Below, piece after piece: positions 1 through 9,978 of a stretch of 64,000 bases of DNA. The stretch lies in assembly GCA_013420905.1 (NCBI GenBank), contig JAAXNY010000001.1, positions 7,874,001 to 7,938,000 on the forward strand, read 5' to 3'. The stretch comes from Collybia mongolica (Eukaryota; Basidiomycota; Agaricomycetes; Agaricales; Clitocybaceae). Both the position numbers and the translations under genes were made by a program. Each line of letters begins with the position of its first letter. The first letter of the stretch is position 1. The notes beneath the pieces are model-generated. The model was not told the origin of the DNA. It saw only the letters and a list, made by a program, of their open reading frames with translations, and did not search any database.

Positions 1-1230
1 AAACCATCAAGATGGTTCGGGCAACAATATACGCGAAGGCATTCAATGGAATGATTACGCCAAAAATGAGGGAGTGATACCACCCCTGAACTCCATCGAG
101 GCTCAATACGATGGCGGCACCCACGAAAAAGATGAACGGAACGGCTACTACAGTAACGGAGGCAACTCGCCAAAGGATCTTCTCTGTGTTGCTCGGGAAG
201 GTCAGGTTCCATGCGGCAAAGTGGATCCCACCGAAACCCATTGCAAGAGCGATGGATATGGCAGCTGCTCTCGCTCGCTTTCGTTTACTCAACCTTCCAG
301 CCCAGAGCATAGGGACCCGAGTTGCGGTGGCAGGGATGTACGAATCCTCCAATTCACCTTCGAACAACATCAAGGTGAAGTCAACAAAAGTGACCACAGG
401 TCTCCTCAAGAACTTATTCCATGTAAAGCCATCCACAATCCCCGCTCCCGTCCTTGTTGGGACCTCTTGAAGTGCAGCGATTTTTATAGGATATCCGACG
501 TCCAGGGGCTTATTCCACCATACTAGGCGGATGACAATATTCAATGACGAGAAGGCAAGTGTGATGATTTCGAGCTCAGTGAGAGGTAGGTCCTGGCGAG
601 CTCGTGCGATACATTGTATCATAAACCAGAGAGTTTGTAAGAACGCAATCCCTTTCGATATTCCATCGCCCTTGCTGCGGTCGCGAATTTCGTCGCTGTC
701 GATACTGATTATCTCCTGGATATTGACAAGGGGTTCGATTGGGGCTTCAATGTCGTTGACAACAGCCTTGGGCCTGCGAGCAGCACCCTTTTCAACGTCG
801 ACATTTTTTCTCATATCCAACTCCTCTACCACCACGTGTGGTGCGATAGGGTGGAGGTTCTGGCCTTCAGGCTGGACGACCCCACCCATACTGATGAAGA
901 AGCCATAAACCATGGAAATGTCAAACTCTATATGAAAAAAATACAGATCAATGGTTTGGATGATCATATAACTTGTCTCGTACTTTTTCTGAGATCCCTA
1001 GCCACCATTCTTTGGCGAAGTGCCCAAATAACAATGATTTCTGGTGCAATTATGGCAAGTAACATGAGCCTTATCCGACGCAAAATGAGGGTTATAGCTC
1101 CGTGGTGAGGGGATGGGACGTTGGGATGAACCGATACCCAGGTACATGCAACCAGTGTTACAATACAGCTCCAGATAACTCCAGACAGGTTTCTGCAATT
1201 ATCGATGTCCTTGCACGACTCAGAAGCCAT
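1..1230 (-). CDS. Polytopic membrane protein, unit 1 (3' end outside window)
   Basis: The product is an uncharacterised multi-pass membrane protein. Exon 1 (1230-984, starting MASESCKDIDNC) joins exon 2 (927 to the window edge) across a 56-nt intron with the same phase (1) as the complete paralogue at 12549-13797. Exon 1 holds the motif CTWVSVHPNVPSPHHG between two hydrophobic segments. Exon 2 begins near GFFISMGGV and carries the QTLWFMIQCIAR, LPLTELEIITLAFSSLNIV and WWNKPLDVGYP blocks, then further hydrophobic segments. The reading frame stays open to nt 1, and about 27 C-terminal residues are missing compared with the paralogue. I know the family only as widespread in agaricomycetes without an assigned function. 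A kinase gene lies 367 bp upstream on the same strand, an arrangement repeated at 12.5-15.3 kb. Confidence 0.72.
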
Positions 1231-1597
1231 AAATATAAATCCTTTTGTAGAGTACAAGTTTCGTTGTACGTGTGAGCTGCGCCTGAAGAATAGTGCAGAT
1301 GAAGAAGAAAAGAGGGAACTCGTAGACAACAGATGGTGAGAAAACAGGCAAATATATGGACCCACAATCTGAATTGCTAATCACCTCTATTTGGTTCGTT
1401 TGGAAGCGCTGGGTAGCTCAGGTTGGTTTCACCTGACTGAACTTAAAAAGTCATCAACACTGAAGCCTGAACTGGTCAGCGTGGAAGGGTGGATTACTAC
1501 TATAAATGACATAACCTCCAGTGCATCCATGATATACCATTATATACCACATAGTGGGGCAAAACTATGTGTGAAATATAGCTCAGAGTCTATCTAA
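1231..1597. other. Intergenic spacer between kinase and membrane-protein genes
   Basis: This holds the presumed promoter of the membrane-protein gene and the 3' flank of the kinase gene. I see no further gene. A short open frame on the plus strand has no coding character that I recognise. Confidence 0.5.
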
Positions 1598-2951
1598 TCA
1601 AGTCATTGGGATTGCTGGAACGTGGCTCGCGAATTGGGATAACTGCCGGGTCCAGTGTACTGGGAAAAGCATAATGCGACGAAGAAGTGCTTGCTCCTTT
1701 GGTACGACGCGCGAGCGAAGCTTTAGCCCACTCAAACCTTTCACAAGCTCCGTAAAGCGTGAAACCACTTCAGGCATTTTGGGGCGCTTTTGGGGATCAT
1801 CCTGGCACATACCCTGCAGCAATGGTCTCATAAAATCAAAGCCATACTTTTGGCCATCTCCATCGTCATCTCCCTATGCCACAGCGTATGAGTGGGTACA
1901 ATGAAAGGGGGAAGAGGGGAACTAACATCAGTAAAACATTCTCGGATGATGTTCCCGAGACGATAGACATCGACAGCGAAAGGATCGCAATGAGTCTCTG
2001 TTTTGAACTCTGGGACAGTTCTATCCCCCCCATGTCCAACTTGAATGCGAGGTGGTCCATCCTCAGGTTTGTACTGAACTGCGTTTCCAAAATCGATATA
2101 GTAGTATTTAACTGGGCACAAAGTTCGGGTTTGGCGTTTTACCGAACGTGTATAGTCTTGATTCATGTAGTAATCAACGACATGAATGGGTTCGTTGTAG
2201 AGTGGTGAAGAATCCATCATAATGTTGTCGAACTTGACATCACTGACATAGATCAATCAGTCACCAAAAAAGTATGTCGTCCATAAGCCAAAAATTTACT
2301 TGTGCGCCACATTGAGACCGTGCATAAACTCAAGGCCCTGCTGAACTGTAAGAGTGTTATCGCAACATAAGACGATTGGCGGATCACCTCGAATATCTGT
2401 TTAAAAAACGCGACTGCTTCACCAATCGTTACAAATTTGGGATTCTCCCAGTGAGAAAGAAAGGGGATGACAAGGAAGGTAATGCTTTCCTCATCTGGGA
2501 GGCTGAACACATCGAGTAAAGGCAAACAGTGATTGGCCGGATGAGATCGGTGGGGTTCACTTGAAAATAGCCTTCCAATTGCTATTTCATTTGCCGAAGA
2601 CACAGATTTGAGTTTCTTTAGAATAACTTGAGCCCCGTCCGCGAGGCGCGTCGCAAACATCACCACAGCAACCAGCTATGTGGTAAATATCAGAACAGGA
2701 GAATCAGTCGAAAATTTCCACTTTACCTCTCCCACCAACCCATCTTCACACTCAAGCCAGTTTTTGTTTGTCCCTTTCCACGAAGCAACCCATTCGGGAT
2801 GATATCTCGGTCGTAGGAGATAACCACGTTCCTTGAACAAGTTGTACCGGTCACGCCAATATATCTCGTCACTGTATAGACGATACTCTGCCATGGCCGT
2901 CTTGTCCTTTTGCATCGTATTCTGCTTTTCTGAAGCGGTTATGTTCGACAT
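1598..2951 (-). CDS. Divergent eukaryotic-type protein kinase, unit 1
   Basis: Five exons (2951-2727, 2675-2388, about 2340-2300, 2242-1927, 1873-1598) encode about 381 residues. The N-terminal ~75 residues (YWRDRYNLFKERGYLLRPRY) form a family-specific lead. The kinase fold follows: a VILKK lysine near residue 95, a catalytic loop AHNDVKFDN near 183-191 (HND in place of HRD, with Asp, Lys and Asn kept), IDFG near 234-237, then VPEF and a C-lobe ending in PVHW and VPAIP. About 48 residues separate the catalytic loop from DFG, much longer than in standard kinases. The catalytic residues are present, so activity is plausible; the substrate is unknown. Intron positions and phases match the paralogue at 13936-15320. 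The exon 3 acceptor is a tandem CAGCAG, so its first codon is uncertain. Confidence 0.75.
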
Positions 2952-3386
2952 GGTAGCTGAGATAAGTTGCAGCGAACGAGAGAACAAGGTATTTTGAAGG
3001 CCGTTTCGGGCCTTCCTTGCCGTGGGAATATTCTCCGCGAAGTTGGATTTACTTGGACCTACAAGAGCAACAAACCTTTGTGTTCGAGGCGTAACCATGC
3101 GGCCGGTATGTACCGCCACGCCCATATCATTTCAATCGGTTATGGTCTCTTTTGTTTTTTGTAGGCCAAATTGGCTCACCAGACGTAACATTACCTCCAA
3201 CTAGGATCAGTCCGCGCGAACCACGTATAGACCCCATTGTATCTCTACAAGGTATATATTTATCTAAGGAGCGAATCCCATCCTCATCTTTGATCAGATT
3301 CTTCCAACCAGTTCACTTGCCTGTTCCTACACATTGCAACTGCTGGTACAAAGCGCAACCTGCTGCAGGTCCCGTATTTTCTTCAA
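2952..3386. other. Divergent promoter interval
   Basis: This is the spacer between the kinase start on the minus strand and the split host gene on the plus strand. I see no recognisable gene. Short open frames on both strands look like chance. Confidence 0.45.
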
Positions 3387-3466
3387 ATGGCATCAACAGT
3401 ACAAACAGCCAACATGGCATCCTCGGTTGAGTTTTTCGACGTCCCGAGTCCCGGAAATCCTCCAAA

Positions 3467-3471
3467 ATCCG
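3467..3471. repeat. Target-site duplication, copia, left copy
   Basis: ATCCG lies directly outside the 5' LTR and is repeated at 7995-7999 after the 3' LTR. Five bp is the size expected for a Ty1/copia integrase. Confidence 0.93.
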
Positions 3472-3689
3472 TGTTGGAATAGAGTGATCCGGCATTCACA
3501 TGACATGTAAAATCACATGGACATATAAAGTTTCGCATTTGTTTTTCTAACGGACTCACATATGATTTATTATTTCTATAGGAGTTATATTATTTATGTA
3601 TTTATACGAACGATTATGTACATTATTTTACTATCTCAATTCACTCTTTTATTTCTCGCTCTTTCCTTCCCTTGCTGCTAAGTTCAACA
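3472..3689 (+). repeat. 5' LTR of the copia element
   Basis: This 218-bp repeat reads identical to 7777-7994 and has short TGTTG...CAACA inverted ends. It is AT-rich and probably carries the promoter and polyadenylation signals. Its eleventh to sixteenth bases include the TAG that ends both the gag-pol frame (in the 3' copy) and the interrupted host frame (in this copy). Confidence 0.96.
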
Positions 3690-3700
3690 GGTTATGGGCC
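3690..3700 (+). other. Putative primer-binding site
   Basis: GGTTATGGGCC directly follows the 5' LTR. It resembles the complement of the initiator-Met tRNA anticodon arm, the half-tRNA priming known from some copia elements. I call this from position and resemblance only. Confidence 0.5.
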
Positions 3701-3776
3701 CCGGCCTTAATCATCTTGAACATCATTACCACGTCCATACGTCATCCATCAAACCCTGATCAAGTTGTTACGGACC

Positions 3777-6700
3777 ATGACCGAATCATCCGGAAACATC
3801 TATCGGATCGAAGCGCTACGCGGCGCTGAGAACTTCCACACATGGAAAATCAAAATGATCGACATCTTGACCGATCAAGGTCTAATCGGTTACGCGGACG
3901 GTTCAAATTCAAGTCCAACTGATGAAGGGAATTTAGAGGAATGGCGTACGAAGGACAGGAAGGCTCTTTCGACCATACGGCTCCGTGTAGGGGACGGACC
4001 GCTAGTTTACATAGCGGGTGCCGGGACGTCGAATCAGGCCTGGACCGCATTGTGCTCCATGTATGAGGCACGTGGTCCGATCGGAATTGTAACGGTGCGT
4101 CGAAAATTATTTCGAGCACAATGTGCCGAGGGTGCCGATATCGAGGAACACATTCGGACCCTGCGCGGCTACATCGAAGAATTGGCCGGATTGGGCTCAA
4201 AAATCAACGATGAAGATTTCAGCATAACGTTGCTGACGTCCCTACCTGACACGTGGGACCCGTTTATCTCTTCGGTTGATTCTGCCACTCTCAAGGAGAG
4301 TCACAAATTAATTGCGAGAATTTTGGAGGAAGATCGACGGATCAAATCTCGGCACCAGGGGGATACGGCCCTGGCAGCAAAATATAATCCAAATGTGACG
4401 TGCTATGAATGCAATCAGAAAGGTCACATTGCCTTCCATTGCCCCAAAAGGAAAGGGGGATCATCCGATCAAAAATGGAGGCCGAAATGGAAAAAGAAGA
4501 ATGGCAGTAAGCCAGACAAGGCTAACCAAGCCTCGGACGATTATGCTTTCGTAGCAGCACCCGAAAACCAGGTGGATATTGCCTTGCCAGCATTAACTTC
4601 AGATTCAATTTTAGCCGATTGTGCGGCAACATCCCACATTTTTCGTGACCGATCAATCTTCAGAAATTACAAAGAAACTCCCGGACACAAAATTATTGGA
4701 TTCGGATCAACTCCGGGACTAGGAAGAGGATCGGTAAAGATCTTATGCAAAGTAGGCAATCGCCACATACCAATTACGTTGACAAATGTTGTCCACGCTC
4801 CAAATGCACCCTATAATCTTATTTCGGTTGGGCGCATCACAGATGCAGGGTTCACCCTGAATCTAAAAGGAGAATACATCAATATATCACCCCCGAAATC
4901 TTCCGACATCATCTTACAAGGTCGAAAAATCGGCCGGCTTTACAATTTGATGGCAAAGATCAGTATTCCCGATATGGCTTTGATCGCATCAGAAGCTCAC
5001 ACATGGGACGAATGGCACCGAATTTTTGGACATCTCAACATTGCATCAATTAAAATGTTGAAATCAAAGAAAATGATTGATGGGATGGAAGTCGACGAAT
5101 CCATTGATCCCAATGATTGCACGGCCTGCATCCAAGCAAAACAAACCGTGGCATCATTCCCAAAGTTTTCAAACACAACTTTTAATGAAATTGGTGAGAT
5201 GACCCTCACAGATTTATGGGGACCTGCCCGGACAACAGGAATTCGAGGGGAAAGATATTACATCTCATTTACTGATGGGAAATGCCGCCGGACCATCATC
5301 AATTTTCTCAAAACCAAAGAAGCCGAAGAAATCAATACTTCGATCAAAAATTATAATGCTTACATAAACACTCAAGTTGGGAAAACATTGAAAGCCATAC
5401 GATTCGACAACGGAACGGAATATGTAAATGACAAAGTACAAAGATTTCTAGCGGAAAAAGGAATCCGCTCCGAGGTCACAGCCCCGTACTCTTCGGCCCA
5501 GAACGGAATTGCCGAGCGCGCAAACCGAACAATTGTAGAACATGCGCGCGCAATGCTTATTGCAAGAAATATGCCGAAATTCTTGTGGCCGGAAGCAGTA
5601 GCATATGCCGTGTACCTCAAGAATCGATCTCCAACTCGGATCTTGATCGATAAAACTCCGGAGGAAATATTTACAGGCAAGAAGCCCGATGCATCAAATC
5701 TCCGAGAATTCGGAACGAAGTGCTGGGTATTGCATCAGGGTGAAAACCTTAGCAAACTCGAGCCGAAATCACGCGAATTCATTTTCACCGGACTTTCGGA
5801 TCAATCGCGTGCCTACAGATATTTTAATCCGGGTGCGAGACAAGTGCAAGCGTCGCGAAATGTCAAATTTGTAAACAGCAAAAATCCAGAAACAATTGAA
5901 TGGTTTTCGCCATTGCAGCTCGAGGGGGAGACAGCAATAAACAAGCAAACAACGGCTCAAATGCCAGAAACTGCCCCCACAATGACTACAAGGCAGATGA
6001 TCGAAAAATCAACACAGCCACGATCACAACCGATTCGAGAACCATCAAGCCGAATTGCATCAACGACGCAACCAAATTATCGATTATTACATAATCCCGC
6101 AGCCCGAGGTCCCAAAGAAGTACATCAAGATTTACCTGACTCTGGCTACATCACCGAAATTATTGATGAGGAAGAAAATACCCCTACATTCAATATCCCT
6201 GATTTTGCCTTCATCAGCACAATTTATGAACCCACTGAAATCCAAGAGGCATTACAAAGCACTTTATGGAAAAAATCTATGGAGGAAGAAATCCAACAAT
6301 TGAAAGATCTCGGCACATATGAGTTGACCGAATTGCCTACAGATCGTGATCCCATCAAATCCAAATGGGTATGGAAGGCCAAGACCGATGGAGATGGAAA
6401 ATTCTACAAGGCCAAGTCTAGACTCGTTGCCAAGGGATGCTCACAGAAGCCCGGCATAGATTATCTGGAAACCTATGCCCCAGTTGTTCGGATGGACACC
6501 CTCCGCTTCATGGTAGCCATTGCCGCCGCCTATAATCTACATTTTCACACCATCGACATCAAAGGCGCTTATCTAAATGCCATTCTCAAGGAAGATATTT
6601 ATTTATTGCAGCCTCCAGGCTTTGAAGACGGCACATCACGCGTCTGGAAATTATTAAAAACTATTTATGGACTTAAACAATCTGGACGAGAATGGAACAA

Positions 6701-7787
6701 ACTCCTCAACTCCGCATTTTTCAAAATGAAGTTCCGAAAAATGATGGCCGATCAATGCGTCTATATCCGAGGATCTGGAGATAATCTGGTAATTGTTGGA
6801 GTACACGTGGATGACATGTCTATTTTGGGTGCAACCCTTGTAACCATCAAAGACTTCAAAGCCGAACTCAAGACACACTTTGAAATCTCTGACCTAGGAG
6901 AAGCTAGCCAAATCGTTGGCATCTCAGTAAAAAGGTTCACCAATGGATCTATTAAATTATCACAACAACCATACCTCGAGAAAATTATCAAGAAAATGGG
7001 TCTTGAAAACGCGAACCCTGTCGCAACACCGCTCGATCATGGCATCAAATTGATCAAACTCACCGAAAATGATCGGCGATACCCTGAAATCGAGAAATTC
7101 TATCCGACGGCCATCGGAATGCTCATCTGGGGTGCAATCTCAACGCGTCCCGAGACTGCATATGCTACACAACACCTCAGTCAATTTTCAAGTCACCCAG
7201 GTCCCGAACATTGGACCGCAGTCAAACGCGTCTTCCGTTATTTGAAAGGAACGATGGACCATGGCCTATTCTACCGATCAAATAATAACTCAAATTTGAT
7301 TATCCGAACCTATGCCGATGCAGACTGGGGAAATAGTCCCGATGATCGAAGATCAATTTCCGGCTACGTCACCTTACTCGGAGACTCGGTGATCTCATGG
7401 AGCTCCAAGAAGCAGCCGACAGTTGCCTTATCAAGTATGGAGGCGGAATACATGGCGCTCTGCCATGCAACACAAGAAGTCACCTGGATTAGATCATTGA
7501 TGACCGACTTCGGATTTCCATGCGAAAAACCTACCGATCTCATCACAGACAACCAATCGGCGATCTTATTTGCAAACAATGCAGTTTTTCACGCCCGCAG
7601 CAAACACATTGACGTCAAACACCATTTCGTGCGCGAACGCTTAACTTCTGGAGAAATAAAAATATTCCACTGCGCGTCTGCCGACAACCGAGCGGACATT
7701 TTCACTAAACCACTGCCGCGCCCTGAACACGAACGAAAAACCAAATTAATAGGTATGCGCTCGGATCAAGGGGGAGTGTTGGAATAG
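3777..7787 (+). CDS. Copia gag-pol polyprotein
   Basis: One frame of 1336 codons encodes the polyprotein that makes and integrates the cDNA. ATG 3777 (MTESSGNIYRIEAL) is the first ATG in frame. A gag-like region comes first, then a CCHC knuckle near residues 209-222 (CYECNQKGHIAFHC). The aspartic protease follows near 281, reading DCAATSH, with Ala where the usual D-S/T-G has Gly. Next is the integrase with a WHRIFGHL zinc region and the D479, D544, E580 triad (35 residues between the last two). Reverse transcriptase has VHVDDM near 1010-1015, and RNase H starts near YADADWG (1179). The stop lies in the first bases of the 3' LTR. I see no frameshift. The protease Gly-to-Ala is the one oddity. 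Confidence 0.95.
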   Translation: MTESSGNIYRIEALRGAENFHTWKIKMIDILTDQGLIGYADGSNSSPTDEGNLEEWRTKDRKALSTIRLRVGDGPLVYIAGAGTSNQAWTALCSMYEARGPIGIVTVRRKLFRAQCAEGADIEEHIRTLRGYIEELAGLGSKINDEDFSITLLTSLPDTWDPFISSVDSATLKESHKLIARILEEDRRIKSRHQGDTALAAKYNPNVTCYECNQKGHIAFHCPKRKGGSSDQKWRPKWKKKNGSKPDKANQASDDYAFVAAPENQVDIALPALTSDSILADCAATSHIFRDRSIFRNYKETPGHKIIGFGSTPGLGRGSVKILCKVGNRHIPITLTNVVHAPNAPYNLISVGRITDAGFTLNLKGEYINISPPKSSDIILQGRKIGRLYNLMAKISIPDMALIASEAHTWDEWHRIFGHLNIASIKMLKSKKMIDGMEVDESIDPNDCTACIQAKQTVASFPKFSNTTFNEIGEMTLTDLWGPARTTGIRGERYYISFTDGKCRRTIINFLKTKEAEEINTSIKNYNAYINTQVGKTLKAIRFDNGTEYVNDKVQRFLAEKGIRSEVTAPYSSAQNGIAERANRTIVEHARAMLIARNMPKFLWPEAVAYAVYLKNRSPTRILIDKTPEEIFTGKKPDASNLREFGTKCWVLHQGENLSKLEPKSREFIFTGLSDQSRAYRYFNPGARQVQASRNVKFVNSKNPETIEWFSPLQLEGETAINKQTTAQMPETAPTMTTRQMIEKSTQPRSQPIREPSSRIASTTQPNYRLLHNPAARGPKEVHQDLPDSGYITEIIDEEENTPTFNIPDFAFISTIYEPTEIQEALQSTLWKKSMEEEIQQLKDLGTYELTELPTDRDPIKSKWVWKAKTDGDGKFYKAKSRLVAKGCSQKPGIDYLETYAPVVRMDTLRFMVAIAAAYNLHFHTIDIKGAYLNAILKEDIYLLQPPGFEDGTSRVWKLLKTIYGLKQSGREWNKLLNSAFFKMKFRKMMADQCVYIRGSGDNLVIVGVHVDDMSILGATLVTIKDFKAELKTHFEISDLGEASQIVGISVKRFTNGSIKLSQQPYLEKIIKKMGLENANPVATPLDHGIKLIKLTENDRRYPEIEKFYPTAIGMLIWGAISTRPETAYATQHLSQFSSHPGPEHWTAVKRVFRYLKGTMDHGLFYRSNNNSNLIIRTYADADWGNSPDDRRSISGYVTLLGDSVISWSSKKQPTVALSSMEAEYMALCHATQEVTWIRSLMTDFGFPCEKPTDLITDNQSAILFANNAVFHARSKHIDVKHHFVRERLTSGEIKIFHCASADNRADIFTKPLPRPEHERKTKLIGMRSDQGGVLE
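7768..7776 (+). other. Polypurine tract
   Basis: AAGGGGGAG abuts the 3' LTR, the position and composition expected for the plus-strand primer of an LTR retrotransposon. It also encodes codons just before the end of gag-pol. Confidence 0.85.
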
Positions 7788-7994
7788 AGTGATCCGGCAT
7801 TCACATGACATGTAAAATCACATGGACATATAAAGTTTCGCATTTGTTTTTCTAACGGACTCACATATGATTTATTATTTCTATAGGAGTTATATTATTT
7901 ATGTATTTATACGAACGATTATGTACATTATTTTACTATCTCAATTCACTCTTTTATTTCTCGCTCTTTCCTTCCCTTGCTGCTAAGTTCAACA
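7777..7994 (+). repeat. 3' LTR of the copia element
   Basis: This 218-bp repeat reads identical to the 5' LTR. It is followed by the duplicated ATCCG at 7995-7999, after which the interrupted host gene resumes. Confidence 0.96.
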
Positions 7995-8359
7995 ATCCGA
8001 TCCTTGGTGGAAGTTTCGCAGACAAACTCCTAACGTCGTCCTTTCGAAGTCGGAAGAGAGAGTTCGGTGGGGGTGGGCAAATTATGCTCGTTATAAGAAG
8101 CTGTTTGCACAAACGGATGTTCTGACGGGCTCTTTAAAATCGATGGAGGATACATTGATTATAGAACATCAGCGGTGAGCATATCGCCTCCCATTCTGTC
8201 GAAAGGTCTGACGACTCACACCTTCTCTCAAGCTACTTGGATGCACTAGAGAAAGCAATGGAAGAGCAGTCCAATGCCAAAAATGGAGTAAAAGCCCGCA
8301 CCGCAATGCGGATTGCCGCCAATGCGAAACACTTCCAAAAGCATTCCAAAGTAAAGTGA

Positions 8360-8989
8360 CGGCCCTGCATCCTGCACAAAAAAAAATTGAAGAATTTCAT
8401 AGAGATTTACCGACACAGCATTGAGTGAGGTTCATGCGCGGGCCGCGGGTCGCACACATTACCCTTCACCAGATGCCCCCCAATCAAATGCCCTCCAAAC
8501 TATGGTTTGTTGGGTCGATAAATTTTCTTACCGTAAAACTGAACTCATGGTGCTACTAGTCAGGGCATGACCTGAGCTTGCCTGGGCGTTCAAAGAACGA
8601 GCGAAATGACCCAACAAACCGCCAGGGGAGGTACCAAAGAGCCCCCTCGTTGGGCGGCATCGGCGAGGTTCATGAGATGAACGCCGTCATAAATCTGACA
8701 AACACCGCCGCTGAGGAATCTGATAGGGGATGAATGGGAATTCCACAACTTAGTCTTCCAACTTGAACAGTTCACACCTATATTTACACACACACACACA
8801 CACACACACACCACGCTTCGTCAATATGCCTGTAACCCATTTTTTACTTGCTTCTCGAGATAACTCTGACACGCGGGGTTTTCAAGGCGACTTTTAAGCC
8901 TACAATTGTAATCCAGCTGTGCACGCGGAGTGGGCCTGAGTATCCCGAACTGCCTCATCAAAGATGCATGGCAAGTCTTAATCCGAAGT
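8360..8989. other. Intergenic DNA with an (AC)n microsatellite
   Basis: A run of about 13 AC units lies at 8786-8811. I find no coding or RNA feature in the rest of the interval. Confidence 0.6.
8786..8811. repeat. (AC)n microsatellite
   Basis: A perfect dinucleotide run of about 26 bases. On the minus strand it can be read as alternating Val and Cys, which is chance rather than coding. Confidence 0.9.
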
Positions 8990-9978
8990 TAACCCTAGGC
9001 TAAACACAAGGGTGGTGTTCATCAAGAATACGAATGATATTGCAACGATAGCAATGAAGGACGCACGCCAAATAATCCGGTGTCACTGACGAGAAAGGTA
9101 GATTCCAAGCACTAAAATGAATGGCGCCAAATCCCATTGGCAGTAACCAGCAAGGATAGCCGTTATATCACGATCCCATGGATAACAGCCTTCCTGCCCA
9201 GAGTCGGAACTTTAAATGCGTCTGCTGGAAGTTCGGAAACGTGATGTTCGCTATCAAATATCTTGAACGATGCTCACGCAATAGTTAAAGGTGTACGCGA
9301 CAGTTTTGCGACCTGTCGGAGCAATCGGTTCGCGCTTCTGGTTCGATTGTTGTATACGTCACTGGCATAGAGCTCATAGTCCAATTCGTACTGTATACCT
9401 GAAGCCAATGGCCTTTGTCCACTATACAAGCAATGATGATGTTCAAGGCGGCGAAAGCGAGAGTCACGATGTCCAATTCTGACAGGGGTAGATGCTGGGA
9501 CGCGCGCGCAATGTATTATATCGTAAACCATATTGTTTGCAGTAGTGCAAGCCTTTTCGGTATTTCATACGCCTTGTTTTGGTCGACAATCTTTTCGGCA
9601 TCGACGCCAAAAATGCTGCCTATATCGACGGTCCTCCCAGGTTGAATGTCACGTGATGCTGCGTGTCTACGGATATAGTTTTCGTAAAACCGTTCATGCC
9701 CATGAAAAGGCCGTGAAATATGGGTAGGCCGTATTCGGTTCACAAGATATTAGTGCGCTCACTCCAGCAAAGTTTATATCCACACCTTTCCTGAGCTGGT
9801 GCGATTACAGAAAGTAGCATGAGATTTAGTCTGTGTAAAACAAGCCACCAAAACCATGATTTGGGTCAGGGACATTAGGATGGACAGATACCTAGGTGCA
9901 TGCAATGAGGGTGGCGGTGCAACTCTAGACGATCTCTCACAATGTCCTGCAGTTATTGATATCTTGGCAGGTGGTCAT
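8990..9978 (-). pseudogene. Decayed membrane-protein paralogue, unit 2
   Basis: The N-terminal block is recognisable (MTTCQDINNCRTL then ATLIACT and VSVHPNVPDPNHG), but three codons that are Trp or another residue in the intact paralogues read as stop. Further along, QTIWFTI, the LPLSELDIVTLAFAALNIII block and MGFGAIHFSAWNLPF appear in different frames. The gene therefore carries several stops and frameshifts and cannot make the full protein. Several stops fit TGG to TAG/TGA, a G-to-A change. It faces away from the decayed kinase at 10980-12273, whereas intact units 1 and 3 have both genes on one strand, so one half of this unit was probably inverted. The left boundary is approximate. Confidence 0.8.

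Larger units (their letters stand above)
3472..7994 (+). mobile_element. Full-length Ty1/copia LTR retrotransposon
   Basis: Two 218-bp direct repeats (3472-3689 and 7777-7994) begin TGTTGG and end TTCAACA. They read as identical, which implies a recent insertion. The element is flanked by the 5-bp duplication ATCCG (3467-3471 and 7995-7999). A primer-binding candidate follows the 5' LTR and a polypurine tract precedes the 3' LTR. The single gag-pol frame is uninterrupted. The domain order protease, integrase, reverse transcriptase, RNase H places it in Ty1/copia rather than Ty3. Every part needed for autonomous movement can be seen. It disrupts a small host gene. Confidence 0.97.
3387..8359 (+). 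pseudogene. Host gene split by the copia insertion (about 128-aa product)
   Basis: Joining 3387-3471 to 8000 onward removes the retrotransposon plus one copy of its 5-bp duplication and gives one continuous frame. It begins MASTVQTAN (a second in-frame Met is at 3414), crosses the junction as PPKSDPWWKFRR, and runs to a GT-AG intron at 8175-8232 (58 nt, with a CTGAC branch-like site). Exon 2 (8233-8359) ends KHSKVK and stop. The product would be about 128 residues, basic and helical towards the C-terminus. I do not recognise the family. With the element in place, the frame meets TAG eleven bases into the 5' LTR, so only the first 28 codons plus a few LTR-derived codons can be read. The gene is therefore inactivated on this chromosome copy. 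The join was made on paper and not tested. Confidence 0.7.

Noticed and set aside
3596..3829. Open frame repeated at 7901-8125
   Set aside because: It is LTR sequence present twice, with different sequence after each LTR; not a gene.
7995..8125. Frame reading out of the 3' LTR into host sequence as a chimeric gene
   Set aside because: The host continuation makes sense only in the frame joined to 3387-3471 by removing the element.
8590..8814. Minus-strand frame with a Val-Cys run
   Set aside because: It is the (AC)n microsatellite read as protein.
9341..9360. GGTTCGATT, like a tRNA B box (also near 727)
   Set aside because: No A box, acceptor stem or cloverleaf nearby; the sites lie inside membrane-protein gene copies.
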